In this document: positions 19,759 to 27,784 of the stretch, in pieces
Position numbering within the stretch: the first letter of the stretch is position 1
How the letters are laid out: the number at the start of each line of letters is the position of its first letter
Assembly (NCBI GenBank): GCA_018830045.1
Contig: JAHJTF010000033.1
Coordinates: 1 to 43,260 of the forward strand
Source: Patescibacteria group bacterium
GTDB taxonomy: Bacteria; Patescibacteriota; Microgenomatia; UBA1400; PJMF01
Length of the DNA: 43,260 nucleotides
Direction: 5' to 3'
Made by a program: the position numbers and the translations under genes
Notes under the pieces: model-generated
Databases searched by the model: none
What the model was told of the DNA's origin: nothing
Seen by the model: only the letters and a program-made list of their open reading frames with translations

Positions 19759-20043
19759 ATGGGAAGATCAAGTAAAAAAGGACCATATATTGACCCTAAG
19801 TTGATGACTAAGGTCATGAAACAAAAGCAATCAGGTCAAAAGACTCCAATTAAAACCTGGGCTAGAGACTGCACGATTGCTCCTGATTTTGTGGGTCACA
19901 CTTTTATGGTTCATCAAGGTAAAGAATTCAAGGAAATTTTTTGCACTGAAGATATGGTGGGTCACAAGCTTGGAGAATTTGCAGGAACACGTAATTTCCG
20001 CGGTCACGGCAGAATGGTAAAGAGAACTGCTTCTAAAACTTAA
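19759..20043 (+). CDS. rpsS: 30S ribosomal protein S19
   Basis: This 94-residue S19 forms part of the 30S head and the A-site finger bridge. It begins with the classic MGRSSKKGPYID and carries GHTFMVHQGKEF and the C-terminal FAGTRNFRGHG. It lies 18 bases after rplB in the standard S10 order. Length is typical. Confidence 0.97.
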   Translation: MGRSSKKGPYIDPKLMTKVMKQKQSGQKTPIKTWARDCTIAPDFVGHTFMVHQGKEFKEIFCTEDMVGHKLGEFAGTRNFRGHGRMVKRTASKT

Positions 20044-20052
20044 GGACTATTT

Positions 20053-20457
20053 ATGAAAATTACGGCTACACAAAAACAAGTTAGACAATCGCCTAGAAAA
20101 ATGAGATTGGTAGCCAATCAAATTAAGGACCTGTCTTTAGAGCAAGCCATGAGACAGTTAGCAGTCATGGATCGAAGAGCTAGCTTGGCAATTTTAAAAG
20201 TGACTAAGCAAGTTATCGCAGTAGCGATGAATAATCACGCCCAAGCTTTTGAAAATTTAAAACTGCATAGTATCGAGATTACTCCCGGAGCAACTTATAA
20301 GCGCTTTCGGGCAGTGAGCCGCGGTAGGGCTCATAGCATTATGAAAAGGACCTCTCACATTAAAGTGGTTTTAGAAACCCTAGATCAGAAGGATAAGGAA
20401 TTGGGTAGTAAAAAAGAAGTAGCTAAGCCTAAAACGGCAATAAAGAAAAAGAAATAA
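20053..20457 (+). CDS. rplV: 50S ribosomal protein L22
   Basis: This 134-residue L22 reaches into the exit tunnel with its long beta hairpin, seen as the GATYKRFRAVSRGRAHSIMKRTSHI segment. The N-terminus VRQSPRKMRLVANQI is conserved. The last 20 residues are a lysine-rich low-complexity tail. An AGGA motif precedes the ATG. It is separated from rpsC by a single base. Confidence 0.97.
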   Translation: MKITATQKQVRQSPRKMRLVANQIKDLSLEQAMRQLAVMDRRASLAILKVTKQVIAVAMNNHAQAFENLKLHSIEITPGATYKRFRAVSRGRAHSIMKRTSHIKVVLETLDQKDKELGSKKEVAKPKTAIKKKK

Positions 20458-20458
20458 T

Positions 20459-21112
20459 ATGGGACAAAAAGTCAACCCCACTGGTTTTAGATTAGGTATC
20501 ATTTTTGATTGGAAATCAAGATGGTATACCAATCAAGGTGATTACTCTAATAAAGTCATCGAAGACTATAAATTACGTCAATATTTGAAAGAAAAATTAG
20601 CCAACGCTGGTTTGGTTGAAATTGGAATTGAACGTAGTGTAAAAAAGATTAAAATAATTGTTTCTGTCTCTAGACCAGGTGTGGTAATTGGCAGAGGCGG
20701 CTCTAACCTCGAAGAAGTTCGTAAGGGTGTAGAAAAAATTTTAAATGTTTCAAAATTAAAAAAAGACAAAGTTCACATTGATATTCAGGTAAGTGAGGTC
20801 ACTGAGCCCAATCTAAGCGCCAAACTAGTGGCAGAAAGAATTGCTCAGCAGTTAATTACTCGATATCCTCATCGTCGAGCTGTTAATCAAGCTTTAGAAA
20901 GAGTGATGCAGGCCAATGCTAAGGGAATTAAAATTCAGCTTTCTGGGAGAATTGGTGGAGCTGAAATTGGCCGTAGCGAAAAATATGGTCAAGGTAGTGT
21001 GCCAACACAAACTTTGCGAGCTAATATTGATTATTATCATGAAGCTGCCCGAACGAGATCTGGTTATGTGGGAATTAAAGTTTGGATTTATAAGGGGGAG
21101 AAAGAAATTTAA
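20459..21112 (+). CDS. rpsC: 30S ribosomal protein S3
   Basis: This 217-residue S3 lies at the mRNA entry site and helps unwind mRNA. The start MGQKVNPTGFRLGI and the KH domain with VVIGRGGSNLEEVRK are conserved, as is the C-terminal SGRIGGAEIGRSE followed by GSVPTQTLRA. Length is close to the family norm. It starts one base after rplV. Confidence 0.98.
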   Translation: MGQKVNPTGFRLGIIFDWKSRWYTNQGDYSNKVIEDYKLRQYLKEKLANAGLVEIGIERSVKKIKIIVSVSRPGVVIGRGGSNLEEVRKGVEKILNVSKLKKDKVHIDIQVSEVTEPNLSAKLVAERIAQQLITRYPHRRAVNQALERVMQANAKGIKIQLSGRIGGAEIGRSEKYGQGSVPTQTLRANIDYYHEAARTRSGYVGIKVWIYKGEKEI

Positions 21113-21126
21113 TTTAGGGAAAAATC

Positions 21127-21531
21127 ATGTTACAACCAAAAAGAAGCAAATTTCGCAAGCAATTCAGAGGAAAAATGAGAGGTAAGGCTCAGCGTGGTAA
21201 TAAACTCTCATTCGGGGAGTTTGGGCTTAAAGCCATCGGTCGTGGGTGGGTTTCTGCTCGCCAAATCGAGGCTGCTCGTAAAAAAATCACCCATGTGACC
21301 AAAAGGAGCGGCAAATATTGGATCAGAATTTTTCCTGCTCAACCAATTACAAGTAAACCAGTTGGAGTTAAGATGGGTTCTGGAAAAGGAGACATACAAG
21401 GTTACGTGGTCACTGTCCTTCCAGGAAGAATTATGTTTGAATTAGGCGGTGTGCCAGCGGCAATGGCTAAAGAAGCTCTACGAAAAGCAGGCCATAAAAT
21501 TTCTATTAAAACTAGCATTGTTGAAAAATAA
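21127..21531 (+). CDS. rplP: 50S ribosomal protein L16
   Basis: This 134-residue L16 binds near the A-site tRNA elbow and peptidyl-transferase centre. It begins with LQPKRSKFRKQFRG and contains GLKAIGRGWVSARQIEAARK and the PVGVKMGSGKG segment. Length is standard. An AGGG motif precedes the ATG. One base separates it from rpmC. Confidence 0.97.
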   Translation: MLQPKRSKFRKQFRGKMRGKAQRGNKLSFGEFGLKAIGRGWVSARQIEAARKKITHVTKRSGKYWIRIFPAQPITSKPVGVKMGSGKGDIQGYVVTVLPGRIMFELGGVPAAMAKEALRKAGHKISIKTSIVEK

Positions 21532-21532
21532 A

Positions 21533-21745
21533 ATGAAACGAAACGATATTAAAATACTACATGAAAAAACTAATGCCGAGCTTTTCAAACAGCTTGGTGA
21601 ATTAGAAATGAAAATTGCTAAGGCTAAACTTGAATTGTCGGCCGGCAAGCTGGCAAATCTCAGATTACCTGGTAAATTAAGAGATGATATCGCTCGGATC
21701 AAAACTGTGTTGCGTGAGCAAGAACTATATAAGGAAAGTAAATAA
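21533..21745 (+). CDS. rpmC: 50S ribosomal protein L29
   Basis: This 70-residue, helical protein is L29, placed near the exit tunnel. It has the family pattern LHEKTNAELFKQLGELEMKI and the conserved DIARIKTVLRE near the C-terminus. The start at 21533 is chosen because it gives the usual length and avoids the large overlap with rplP that a start at 21449 would need. The stop overlaps the rpsQ ATG by one base. Confidence 0.95.
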   Translation: MKRNDIKILHEKTNAELFKQLGELEMKIAKAKLELSAGKLANLRLPGKLRDDIARIKTVLREQELYKESK

Positions 21746-21984
21746 TGCCTAAAAAACAACTACAAGGAATCATTGTCTCTCTTGGCGCTACTGAAACCGC
21801 TAAGGTTAAAGTCGTTCGACAATGGCAACATCCTTTGTATAAAAAGAGCGTTAAGCGCAGTAAAAATTATATTTGTCATCACGATGGTATGAAACTAAAG
21901 TTGGGAGATATGGTCATAATTGAAGAATGCCGTCCAGTAAGTAAAACAAAACATTTTAGAATAATTGAAAAAATAAAGAAATAA
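21745..21984 (+). CDS. rpsQ: 30S ribosomal protein S17
   Basis: This 79-residue S17 is a primary 16S rRNA binder with an OB fold. It carries [18 protein letters not shown], the [14 protein letters not shown] loop and [20 protein letters not shown], all as in the family. It overlaps rpmC by one base and precedes rplN by one base. Confidence 0.97.
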   Translation: MPKKQLQGIIVSLGATETAKVKVVRQWQHPLYKKSVKRSKNYICHHDGMKLKLGDMVIIEECRPVSKTKHFRIIEKIKK

Positions 21985-21985
21985 T

Positions 21986-22360
21986 ATGATACAACTCAGA
22001 TCAGTCTTACAAGTAGCTGATAATAGTGGCGCCAAATCTATCCGAGTAATTCAAGTGTATGGAGGATCAAAAAGGAAATTTGGATATGTTGGTGATATAG
22101 TGAGTGCTTCTGTGATTGCCGCTCAGCCTCAGGGTACAGTCAAAAAGGGAGAAGTAGTGCGAGCTGTTATTGTTAGAACTAGAAAAGAAAAACGTCGTGC
22201 TAGTGGTGAGTATGTGCGTTTTGATGATAATGCGGCAGTGATTATTAATTCTAGAACAAACCTTGATCCTATAGGGACTCGTGTTTTTGGTCCAGTCGCA
22301 CGTGAAGTTAAAGAAAATGGCTGTCATAAAATTGCTAGTTTGAGCCAGGAGCTTTTATAA
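21986..22360 (+). CDS. rplN: 50S ribosomal protein L14
   Basis: This 124-residue L14 contacts the 30S subunit and is the docking site of RsfS. It begins with [21 protein letters not shown] and contains [29 protein letters not shown] and [12 protein letters not shown]. Length and motifs are standard. Confidence 0.98.
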   Translation: MIQLRSVLQVADNSGAKSIRVIQVYGGSKRKFGYVGDIVSASVIAAQPQGTVKKGEVVRAVIVRTRKEKRRASGEYVRFDDNAAVIINSRTNLDPIGTRVFGPVAREVKENGCHKIASLSQELL

Positions 22361-22365
22361 CGCTT

Positions 22366-22692
22366 ATGAAATTTAAAATTGGAGACAAAATACTAGTTAC
22401 TGCAGGAAAAGATAAGGGTCAGCGGAGTGAAATTACTAAAATTTTACCTGGGGAAAATCAAGTCGTAGTTAAAGGGCTCAATCTTTATACTAAACATATT
22501 CGGCCCATCGGTGAGAGATCGGGCGATAGAGTGCGCAGAGAGAGACCTCTGTCTGTGGCCAAAATTGCAATCATAAATGATCAAGGCAAAGTAGACAGAA
22601 TTGGTTACAAGATGGCTAAAGATGGAACCAAACAACGGGTTTTCAAGAAAACAAGTCAAGCAGTACCAGATCAAGAAAAGAAAAAGAAGTAA
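22366..22692 (+). CDS. rplX: 50S ribosomal protein L24
   Basis: This 108-residue L24 is an assembly-initiating protein. The KOW motif region KIGDKILVTAGKDKGQRSEITKILP is at the N-terminus, followed by VVKGLNLYTKHIRP. The C-terminus is a short lysine-rich tail. It follows rplN after 5 bases and precedes rplE by 10. Confidence 0.96.
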   Translation: MKFKIGDKILVTAGKDKGQRSEITKILPGENQVVVKGLNLYTKHIRPIGERSGDRVRRERPLSVAKIAIINDQGKVDRIGYKMAKDGTKQRVFKKTSQAVPDQEKKKK

Positions 22693-22702
22693 ATTTAATA
22701 AG

Positions 22703-23257
22703 ATGAATAGATTACGAGAAAAGTACCAGCAAAAAATAGCACCAATGCTTCAGAAAGAGCTTACGCTGAGTTCGCCTATGGCCGTTCCTCAAGTTAAAAA
22801 AGTGATTGTTAACATGGGGGTTACTCAGCCAGCAGAGCCCAAAGCTCGTTGGCAAATTATGGACAGCATCATTGATCAATTTAAGGTCATTACTGGTCAG
22901 AAGCCAAATATTAATTTAGCCCGCCAATCTGTGGCAGGTTTTAATCTGCGAGAAGGAGATCCTGTGGGAGCGATGGTGACTTTGAGAGGCCAGCGGATGT
23001 GGGAATTTCTTGATAAGCTGATCAACATTACTTTGCCTCGAGTGAAAGATTTCCAGGGTGTTTCGCGAGATGCTTTTGATGGGCAAGGAAATTATAATTT
23101 AGGCCTTGAAGAACAGATTGTGTTTCCAGAAATAAATTATGATAACATTGACCGAGTTCGTGGCCTGCAGATTACAATTGTTACCAATACTAAAGAAAAT
23201 AATAAAGCCCTTAGACTATTAGAATTATTAGGCATGCCGTTTGCAAAGGAAAAATAA
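22703..23257 (+). CDS. rplE: 50S ribosomal protein L5
   Basis: This 184-residue L5 binds 5S rRNA and the P-site tRNA. It begins [14 protein letters not shown] and contains [31 protein letters not shown] and the [14 protein letters not shown] region. The ATG at 22703 is used because the upstream alternative at 22601 overlaps rplX by 92 bases and adds nothing conserved. The stop overlaps the rpsN start by one base. Confidence 0.97.
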   Translation: MNRLREKYQQKIAPMLQKELTLSSPMAVPQVKKVIVNMGVTQPAEPKARWQIMDSIIDQFKVITGQKPNINLARQSVAGFNLREGDPVGAMVTLRGQRMWEFLDKLINITLPRVKDFQGVSRDAFDGQGNYNLGLEEQIVFPEINYDNIDRVRGLQITIVTNTKENNKALRLLELLGMPFAKEK

Positions 23258-23499
23258 TGGCTAAGACATCAAAGATTATTAAATCACTTAAACAAAGGGA
23301 AAAACGCACTAAGTATTCGCAGGAATACCTACAAATGGGTGAACATAAATTAAATCGTGTCTCGACTAGAGGCAAAAACCGGTGTAAAATTACGGGCCGT
23401 CCCCGTGGATACATGAGATATTTTGGCTTAAGTAGAATTACATTTCGTGAGCTGGCAAACAAAGGAGAATTGCCGGGAGTAGTAAAAGCGAGTAAATAA
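23257..23499 (+). CDS. rpsN: 30S ribosomal protein S14, zinc-free short form
   Basis: This 80-residue S14 sits in the 30S head. The C-terminal half has the family signature [15 protein letters not shown] and [13 protein letters not shown]. Only one cysteine precedes this block (RCKITGRPR), so the four-cysteine zinc site of the 61-residue C+ type is missing. The protein is also shorter than the roughly 100-residue C- type, so it is an intermediate form. Confidence 0.96.
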   Translation: MAKTSKIIKSLKQREKRTKYSQEYLQMGEHKLNRVSTRGKNRCKITGRPRGYMRYFGLSRITFRELANKGELPGVVKASK

Positions 23500-23501
23500 T
23501 T

Positions 23502-23894
23502 ATGACAACTGATTCGATCGCTGACATGTTAATTCGGATTAAAAATGCTCTCGCTGCAGGGCATAAAGAAGTGGTGATCCCCCATTCTAAACTTAAGGTG
23601 GCTATTGCTGGGATTTTAGTAAAAGAAAATTATGTTGAAAAAATGGAATCTATCGAAGTAAAATCACAAAATCAGATCAAATTAAAATTAAGATATGAAG
23701 GCTCTCTACCTGCTATTAGTGGAGTTCAAAGAGTTTCTAAACCAGGAAGAAGGCTTTACGCTCCTGTTAATCAGATTCCAGTTACTTTGGGCGGATACGG
23801 CATTACAGTGCTTAGCACTAGCCTGGGTGTTCTAACAGATAAAGAAGCTCGCCTTAAAAATATTGGAGGAGAAGTTATTTGTCAAATTTGGTAA
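23502..23894 (+). CDS. rpsH: 30S ribosomal protein S8
   Basis: This 130-residue S8 is a central 16S rRNA binder and, in other bacteria, the translational repressor of the spc operon. Conserved segments are DSIADMLIRIKNA, the VSKPGRRLYAP region and the C-terminal GYGITVLSTSLGVLTDKEAR with GGEVICQIW. It starts 2 bases after rpsN. Confidence 0.98.
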   Translation: MTTDSIADMLIRIKNALAAGHKEVVIPHSKLKVAIAGILVKENYVEKMESIEVKSQNQIKLKLRYEGSLPAISGVQRVSKPGRRLYAPVNQIPVTLGGYGITVLSTSLGVLTDKEARLKNIGGEVICQIW

Positions 23895-23899
23895 AAACT

Positions 23900-24439
23900 A
23901 TGTCAAAAATTGGCCGCACCCCCATTACTGTTCCCCAAGGAGTTACTGTTTTGATAAATAATCAGGAGGTTGTGGTTAAGGGTCCTCGGGGAGAGCTTAG
24001 TGTTAATATTTTACCAGGGATAAAAGTTACTTTGGAAAATGACCAAATTATAGTTACTAGAAATAACCATGAAAAGCAAAGTAAAGCTAATCATGGCTTA
24101 ATTAGGAGTCTAATAAATAACTGCGTCATTGGGGTGACTGAGGGTTATAAAAAAACCTTAAAAATGATTGGGACTGGTTATCGTGTCCAACAAAAAGGCA
24201 CGGGACTAAATCTCCAAGTTGGTTTTTCTCACGATGTAGAGTATCAAGCCCCTGAGGGAATTTCCTTTTCAGTTGAGGGCAATGACACAATTAATGTTTC
24301 TGGTATTAGCAAACAGCAAGTTGGCCAGGTAGCAGCTGAAATTCGTCAAATCAAGAAGCCAGAGCCATATAAAGGTAAGGGTATTCGCTATGAAGATGAA
24401 GTAGTTAAGCGCAAACAAGGGAAAACTGCCGTAGCTTAA
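23900..24439 (+). CDS. rplF: 50S ribosomal protein L6
   Basis: This 179-residue L6 lies near the GTPase centre. It begins MSKIGRTPITVP and shows VVKGPRGELSV, the duplicated L6 fold, and the C-terminal EIRQIKKPEPYKGKGIRYEDE signature. The ATG at 23900 is preferred to a TTG at 23879, because the family starts at MSKIG and the TTG would overlap rpsH. Confidence 0.97.
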   Translation: MSKIGRTPITVPQGVTVLINNQEVVVKGPRGELSVNILPGIKVTLENDQIIVTRNNHEKQSKANHGLIRSLINNCVIGVTEGYKKTLKMIGTGYRVQQKGTGLNLQVGFSHDVEYQAPEGISFSVEGNDTINVSGISKQQVGQVAAEIRQIKKPEPYKGKGIRYEDEVVKRKQGKTAVA

Positions 24440-24450
24440 TTAGGATCATT

Positions 24451-24810
24451 ATGCCAAAAATAAAACATAATTTATCAGCCAAAATGAAACGACAACTTAG
24501 AGTCAGATCTAAACTACATGGCACAGCCAAGTGCCCTAGATTAAATGTGTTTCGTTCTAATCAATATTTTTATCTACAAGCAATTGATGATGATAGGGGT
24601 TTGACTATAGTTGCAGTCAATGATGCGGGTAAAGAGAAAAAATTTAAAGGTACCAAAACAGAAAAAGCTCAACAAATTGCTCAAGATATTGCTACTCAAC
24701 TTCAGGCTAAGAAGATTACACAGCTAGTTTTTGATCGCGGTCATTGTCGTTATCATGGATTAGTTAAGGCAGCTGCAGAAGTTTTAAGAGAAGCGGGTTT
24801 GAAATTATAA
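24451..24810 (+). CDS. rplR: 50S ribosomal protein L18
   Basis: This 119-residue L18 binds 5S rRNA. The RRNA-binding RLNVFRSNQYFYLQAIDD segment and the C-terminal VFDRGHCRYHGLVKAAAEVLREAGL are typical of the family. It lies 11 bases after rplF and 8 before rpsE. Confidence 0.97.
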   Translation: MPKIKHNLSAKMKRQLRVRSKLHGTAKCPRLNVFRSNQYFYLQAIDDDRGLTIVAVNDAGKEKKFKGTKTEKAQQIAQDIATQLQAKKITQLVFDRGHCRYHGLVKAAAEVLREAGLKL

Positions 24811-24818
24811 AGGAAAAT

Positions 24819-25436
24819 ATGAGAGATCACATTACAACAGACGCATTTGAAGAAAAAGTTATTCAGATATCAAGAGTCTCAAAGAAGACCAAGGGTGGGA
24901 ACTCGATCGGTTTTTCAGTGGTGATGGTTGTGGGTGATAAAAAAGGCAAGATTGGAGTAGCTAAAGGCAAGGCTCCCGATGTAGTTTCGGCTATTAAAAA
25001 AGGCGTGAGAAAAGCTAAAAAGCGTATGATTCAGGTACCAATTAATGGCACAACTGTGCCTTTTAGAATTCGTGTTAAAAAAGGCGCTGCTGAACTTATA
25101 CTCAAGCCAGCTCCCAGAGGTACTGGAGTAATTGCCGGAGGGCCAGTTAGAGCAGTGGTAGAAGCTGCGGGGATTAGAGATATCTCTAGTAAAATTCTGG
25201 GTACTAACAATAAAGCATCCAATGCCTATGCTACTTTTGAAGCATTACGACAAATTGCTAATTTAGTCAAAATTAAGGGGATTAAACTTAGATCAGTAGC
25301 GCAAGTTGAAAAGCAAGAGAAAGTTAAAGAAGTCAAACAGCAAGAGAACGCTAAGAAAAAAGTTGTTAAAAAAATCACCAAATCAACTACCACAAAAATC
25401 ATCAAATCAACTACTAAAAAAACCAAAGCTAAATAA
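24819..25436 (+). CDS. rpsE: 30S ribosomal protein S5 with lysine/threonine-rich tail
   Basis: This 205-residue S5 is a fidelity protein at the mRNA entry site. The double-stranded-RNA-binding domain is seen in EKVIQISRVSKKTKGGN, with GDKKGKIGVAKGKAPDV and the APRGTGVIAGGPVRAVVEAAG loop following. It is about 38 residues longer than E. coli S5; the extra part is a C-terminal tail with a repeated KSTTTKIIKSTT pattern. rpmD (L30), which normally follows, is absent and rplO starts 2 bases later. Confidence 0.97.
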   Translation: MRDHITTDAFEEKVIQISRVSKKTKGGNSIGFSVVMVVGDKKGKIGVAKGKAPDVVSAIKKGVRKAKKRMIQVPINGTTVPFRIRVKKGAAELILKPAPRGTGVIAGGPVRAVVEAAGIRDISSKILGTNNKASNAYATFEALRQIANLVKIKGIKLRSVAQVEKQEKVKEVKQQENAKKKVVKKITKSTTTKIIKSTTKKTKAK

Positions 25437-25438
25437 CT

Positions 25439-25873
25439 ATGTCACTCCTCAATAGTCTCATCCATATTGTTCACAGATCATCCAAAAGGGTTGGTCGTGG
25501 GTATGGATCAGGAAAAGGCGGCCATACCTCAGGTAGAGGTCAAAAGGGGCAGTTATCTCGTGAAGGTGGTCGTCGTCCTCTTTGGTTTGAAGGTGGACAA
25601 CTGCCCCTTACCAAGCGCCTGCCAATGTTACGCGGTAAAGGTAGATTTAATGTGGTTAATCCTACAGCTGAAGTAACCCTGGGTGATATTGAAAAAATGA
25701 AAACTAAAATAATTAATTTAAAAACTCTTAAAGAAGAAAAGGTGATTGATCATCGCTTCAGAAAAGCTAAGGTGATTAATACGGGCAAGTTAACTCGTAA
25801 GGTAACAATAGAAATTCCTGTTTCAGTAAGCGGCAAACAAGCCATCGAAAACGCGGGTGGTTTGATTAAGTAA
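25439..25873 (+). CDS. rplO: 50S ribosomal protein L15
   Basis: This 144-residue L15 is a late-assembling 50S protein. The glycine-rich N-terminal region RVGRGYGSGKGGHTSGRGQKG and the following FEGGQLPLTKRLP are diagnostic. The C-terminus with VTIEIPVSVSGKQAIENAGG is also conserved. It follows rpsE directly, with L30 missing between them. Confidence 0.97.
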   Translation: MSLLNSLIHIVHRSSKRVGRGYGSGKGGHTSGRGQKGQLSREGGRRPLWFEGGQLPLTKRLPMLRGKGRFNVVNPTAEVTLGDIEKMKTKIINLKTLKEEKVIDHRFRKAKVINTGKLTRKVTIEIPVSVSGKQAIENAGGLIK

Positions 25874-25880
25874 TCTACGC

Positions 25881-25886
25881 TAACAT
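25881..25886 (+). promoter_or_regulatory. Possible -10 box (TAACAT) for secY, leaderless type
   Basis: TAACAT ends 8 bases before the secY ATG in the 21-base gap after rplO. No Shine-Dalgarno sequence is visible. The spacing matches other leaderless starts in the window, but the match to consensus is only partial and the -35 spacing is not good. Confidence 0.35.
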
Positions 25887-25894
25887 TATTCATA

Positions 25895-27178
25895 ATGCAC
25901 AGTATCATTGATTTTGTGAGGCGGGTTTTTTCTATCCCGAAACTGCGAAACAAAATTTTGTTTACTTTAGGAATCTTTTTTGTTTTCAGATTTTTGGCTC
26001 ATATTCCAGTTCCGGGAGCAGATGTGGAAAGATTGCAAAATATTTTTGCCTCTAATCAATTTTTAAGCTTTTTAAATATTTTTTCTGGTGGCACCTTAGC
26101 TAATTTTTCCATTATGGCGGTGGGGATTAATCCCTATATCACCGCTTCGATTGTGATGCAGTTAGCCAGTATGGTTTTCCCTGCACTTAAGGAAATGCAA
26201 AAAGAAGGCGAGTCAGGGAGAGAAAGGGTCAATCAATATACACGCTTATTTACTATCCCGCTAGCAGTGGTACAAAGTGTGTCGGTGATTGCTTTATTGA
26301 ACTCACAGCAACTATTGGATACCAGTAACCCCCTATCACTCGTAGCTTTGGTCACTAGCTTGGTTGCTGGAGCGATGATTGTGATGTGGTTGGGAGAGTT
26401 AGTTTCAGAATATGGCTTGGGTAATGGTATATCAATGATTCTCTTGGGTGGAATTCTGAGTCAGTTTCCTATGGTTATTGCGCAAACCTTAACTACTACA
26501 AGTGTTCAACAATTTACTACTACTTTGACCTTGGGCTTAATGAGCCTAGCTGTTGTTGGAATAATTGTGTTTATGAATGAAGCAGTGCGAAAGATTAAGA
26601 TTCAATATGCTCGCCGTACTAGAGGAAGTCGAGTTTATGGCGGGCAAACTACTCATTTGCCAATCAGGGTTAATATTGCCGGGGTGATGCCAATTATTTT
26701 TGGTATTTCTATTATGATGGTGCCGTCATTTATTAGTAGGTTTCTGGTCGTTAGTGGAAAAACAAAGTTAGTAGAGTTTGGCCAGTTGCTTGATACTTGG
26801 TTTAACCCAACCTCAGTAGTTTATATGACGATTTATTTTTTCATAGTTTTTGGTTTTACTTTTTTTTCAGCATTGCTATTTTTTAATGCGCAAGATATGT
26901 CTGAAGAACTCAAGAAAAGTGGAGCTTTTATTCCGGGAGTAAGGCCGGGAGGTCCAACTAAGAAATTTTTAGAGTTTGTAGTAACCAGAATTAGTTTGGT
27001 AGGTGCAATTTTTCTAGGCTCTATTGCCATCCTGCCTTCCTTCACTGAAATTTATAGTGGCGTTGGCAATTTAGCTATCGGCGGGACCAGCATCTTAATT
27101 GTAGTTTCAGTGATTTTAGAAACCTCAAAGCGGGTAGAGTCAATGCTAGTTGGTCAAAATTACGACCAATATATTTAA
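25895..27178 (+). CDS. secY: Protein translocase subunit SecY
   Basis: This 427-residue integral membrane protein is the channel of the Sec translocon. It has the ten-helix pattern of the family. Recognisable segments are FRFLAHIPVPGAD in helix 1, the plug region with FSGGTLANFSIMAVGINPYITASI, YTRLFT, and the cytoplasmic loop RRTRGSRVYGGQTTHLPIRVNIAGVMPIIF. The start at 25895 gives a normal N-terminus. It follows rplO in the usual spc order. adk comes next, after a separate promoter. Confidence 0.98.
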   Translation: MHSIIDFVRRVFSIPKLRNKILFTLGIFFVFRFLAHIPVPGADVERLQNIFASNQFLSFLNIFSGGTLANFSIMAVGINPYITASIVMQLASMVFPALKEMQKEGESGRERVNQYTRLFTIPLAVVQSVSVIALLNSQQLLDTSNPLSLVALVTSLVAGAMIVMWLGELVSEYGLGNGISMILLGGILSQFPMVIAQTLTTTSVQQFTTTLTLGLMSLAVVGIIVFMNEAVRKIKIQYARRTRGSRVYGGQTTHLPIRVNIAGVMPIIFGISIMMVPSFISRFLVVSGKTKLVEFGQLLDTWFNPTSVVYMTIYFFIVFGFTFFSALLFFNAQDMSEELKKSGAFIPGVRPGGPTKKFLEFVVTRISLVGAIFLGSIAILPSFTEIYSGVGNLAIGGTSILIVVSVILETSKRVESMLVGQNYDQYI

Positions 27179-27195
27179 CATCCCACATTTTCTCC

Positions 27196-27223
27196 TTGAT
27201 TTGCCCATTAAATCTTGTATAGT
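27196..27223 (+). promoter_or_regulatory. Promoter TTGATT-16-TATAGT before adk
   Basis: TTGATT (27196-27201) and TATAGT (27218-27223) are spaced by 16 bases in the 80-base gap after secY. Transcription would start close to the ATG of a nine-codon open frame at 27233, 26 bases upstream of adk. Confidence 0.65.
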
Positions 27224-27232
27224 ATGACAGTT

Positions 27233-27262
27233 ATGGGAAAACTTGAGGAACTTTATTTATGA
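27233..27262 (+). CDS. Possible nine-residue leader peptide overlapping the adk start
   Basis: ATG at 27233 opens a nine-codon frame, MGKLEELYL, whose TGA (27260-27262) overlaps the adk ATG (27259-27261) as ATGA. The upstream ATG lies 9 bases after the -10 box, the same spacing as the leaderless genes. A GAGG motif inside the frame (27245-27248) can serve as Shine-Dalgarno for adk. The frame could couple leaderless initiation to adk translation. It is short, so chance is possible. Confidence 0.35.
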   Translation: MGKLEELYL

Positions 27263-27783
27263 AATTAATCATCATAGGTATTCAGGGCGCTGGAAAATCT
27301 ACTCAAGGGAACTTATTATCTGAAAGGCTTGATGTTCCCTATTTATCTTCTGGGCATATTTTTCGACAAATGGCTAAAGAAAATAGATGGATCAAAGAAA
27401 TTTTAGCCTCAGGGCGATTGGTGCCTGATAAAACTGTGTTGAAAATTATCGTTGAGTATCTAAAAAAACCTGAATATGGAAAAGGATATATTTTAGATGG
27501 TTTTCCAAGAACTGTCACTCAGGCTAAAGAGTTTCAAAATGGAGTAGAGAGAGTCATCTTTTTAGATGTAACAGATAAAGAGGCGCTATGGAGAATTTCT
27601 GGACGGACCAGCGAGCGTGACGACGAAACTCTCGCGGCTATTAGGAAAAGAATCGAGTTATTTCATCAAGAAACCAAGCCCGTGATTGATTATTATAAAA
27701 AACAAAAAAAGTTACTAGTGGTTAATGGGGAAAAAGACATTGAGAAAGTTTTCGCAGAAATTATACAAGGATTAAACATTTAA
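27259..27783 (+). CDS. adk: Adenylate kinase (short-LID nucleoside monophosphate kinase)
   Basis: At 174 residues this is a short member of the adenylate kinase family, which interconverts AMP, ADP and ATP. The P-loop GIQGAGKST is at residues 7-15, the AMP-binding LSSGHIFRQ follows, and LDGFPRTVTQA lies near residue 80. The LID is reduced to about a dozen residues (SGRTSERDDE) and has no zinc cysteines. It stands between secY and infA as in classical spc operons, but map (methionine aminopeptidase) is missing. infA starts one base after the stop. Confidence 0.88.
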   Translation: MKLIIIGIQGAGKSTQGNLLSERLDVPYLSSGHIFRQMAKENRWIKEILASGRLVPDKTVLKIIVEYLKKPEYGKGYILDGFPRTVTQAKEFQNGVERVIFLDVTDKEALWRISGRTSERDDETLAAIRKRIELFHQETKPVIDYYKKQKKLLVVNGEKDIEKVFAEIIQGLNI

Positions 27784-27784
27784 A

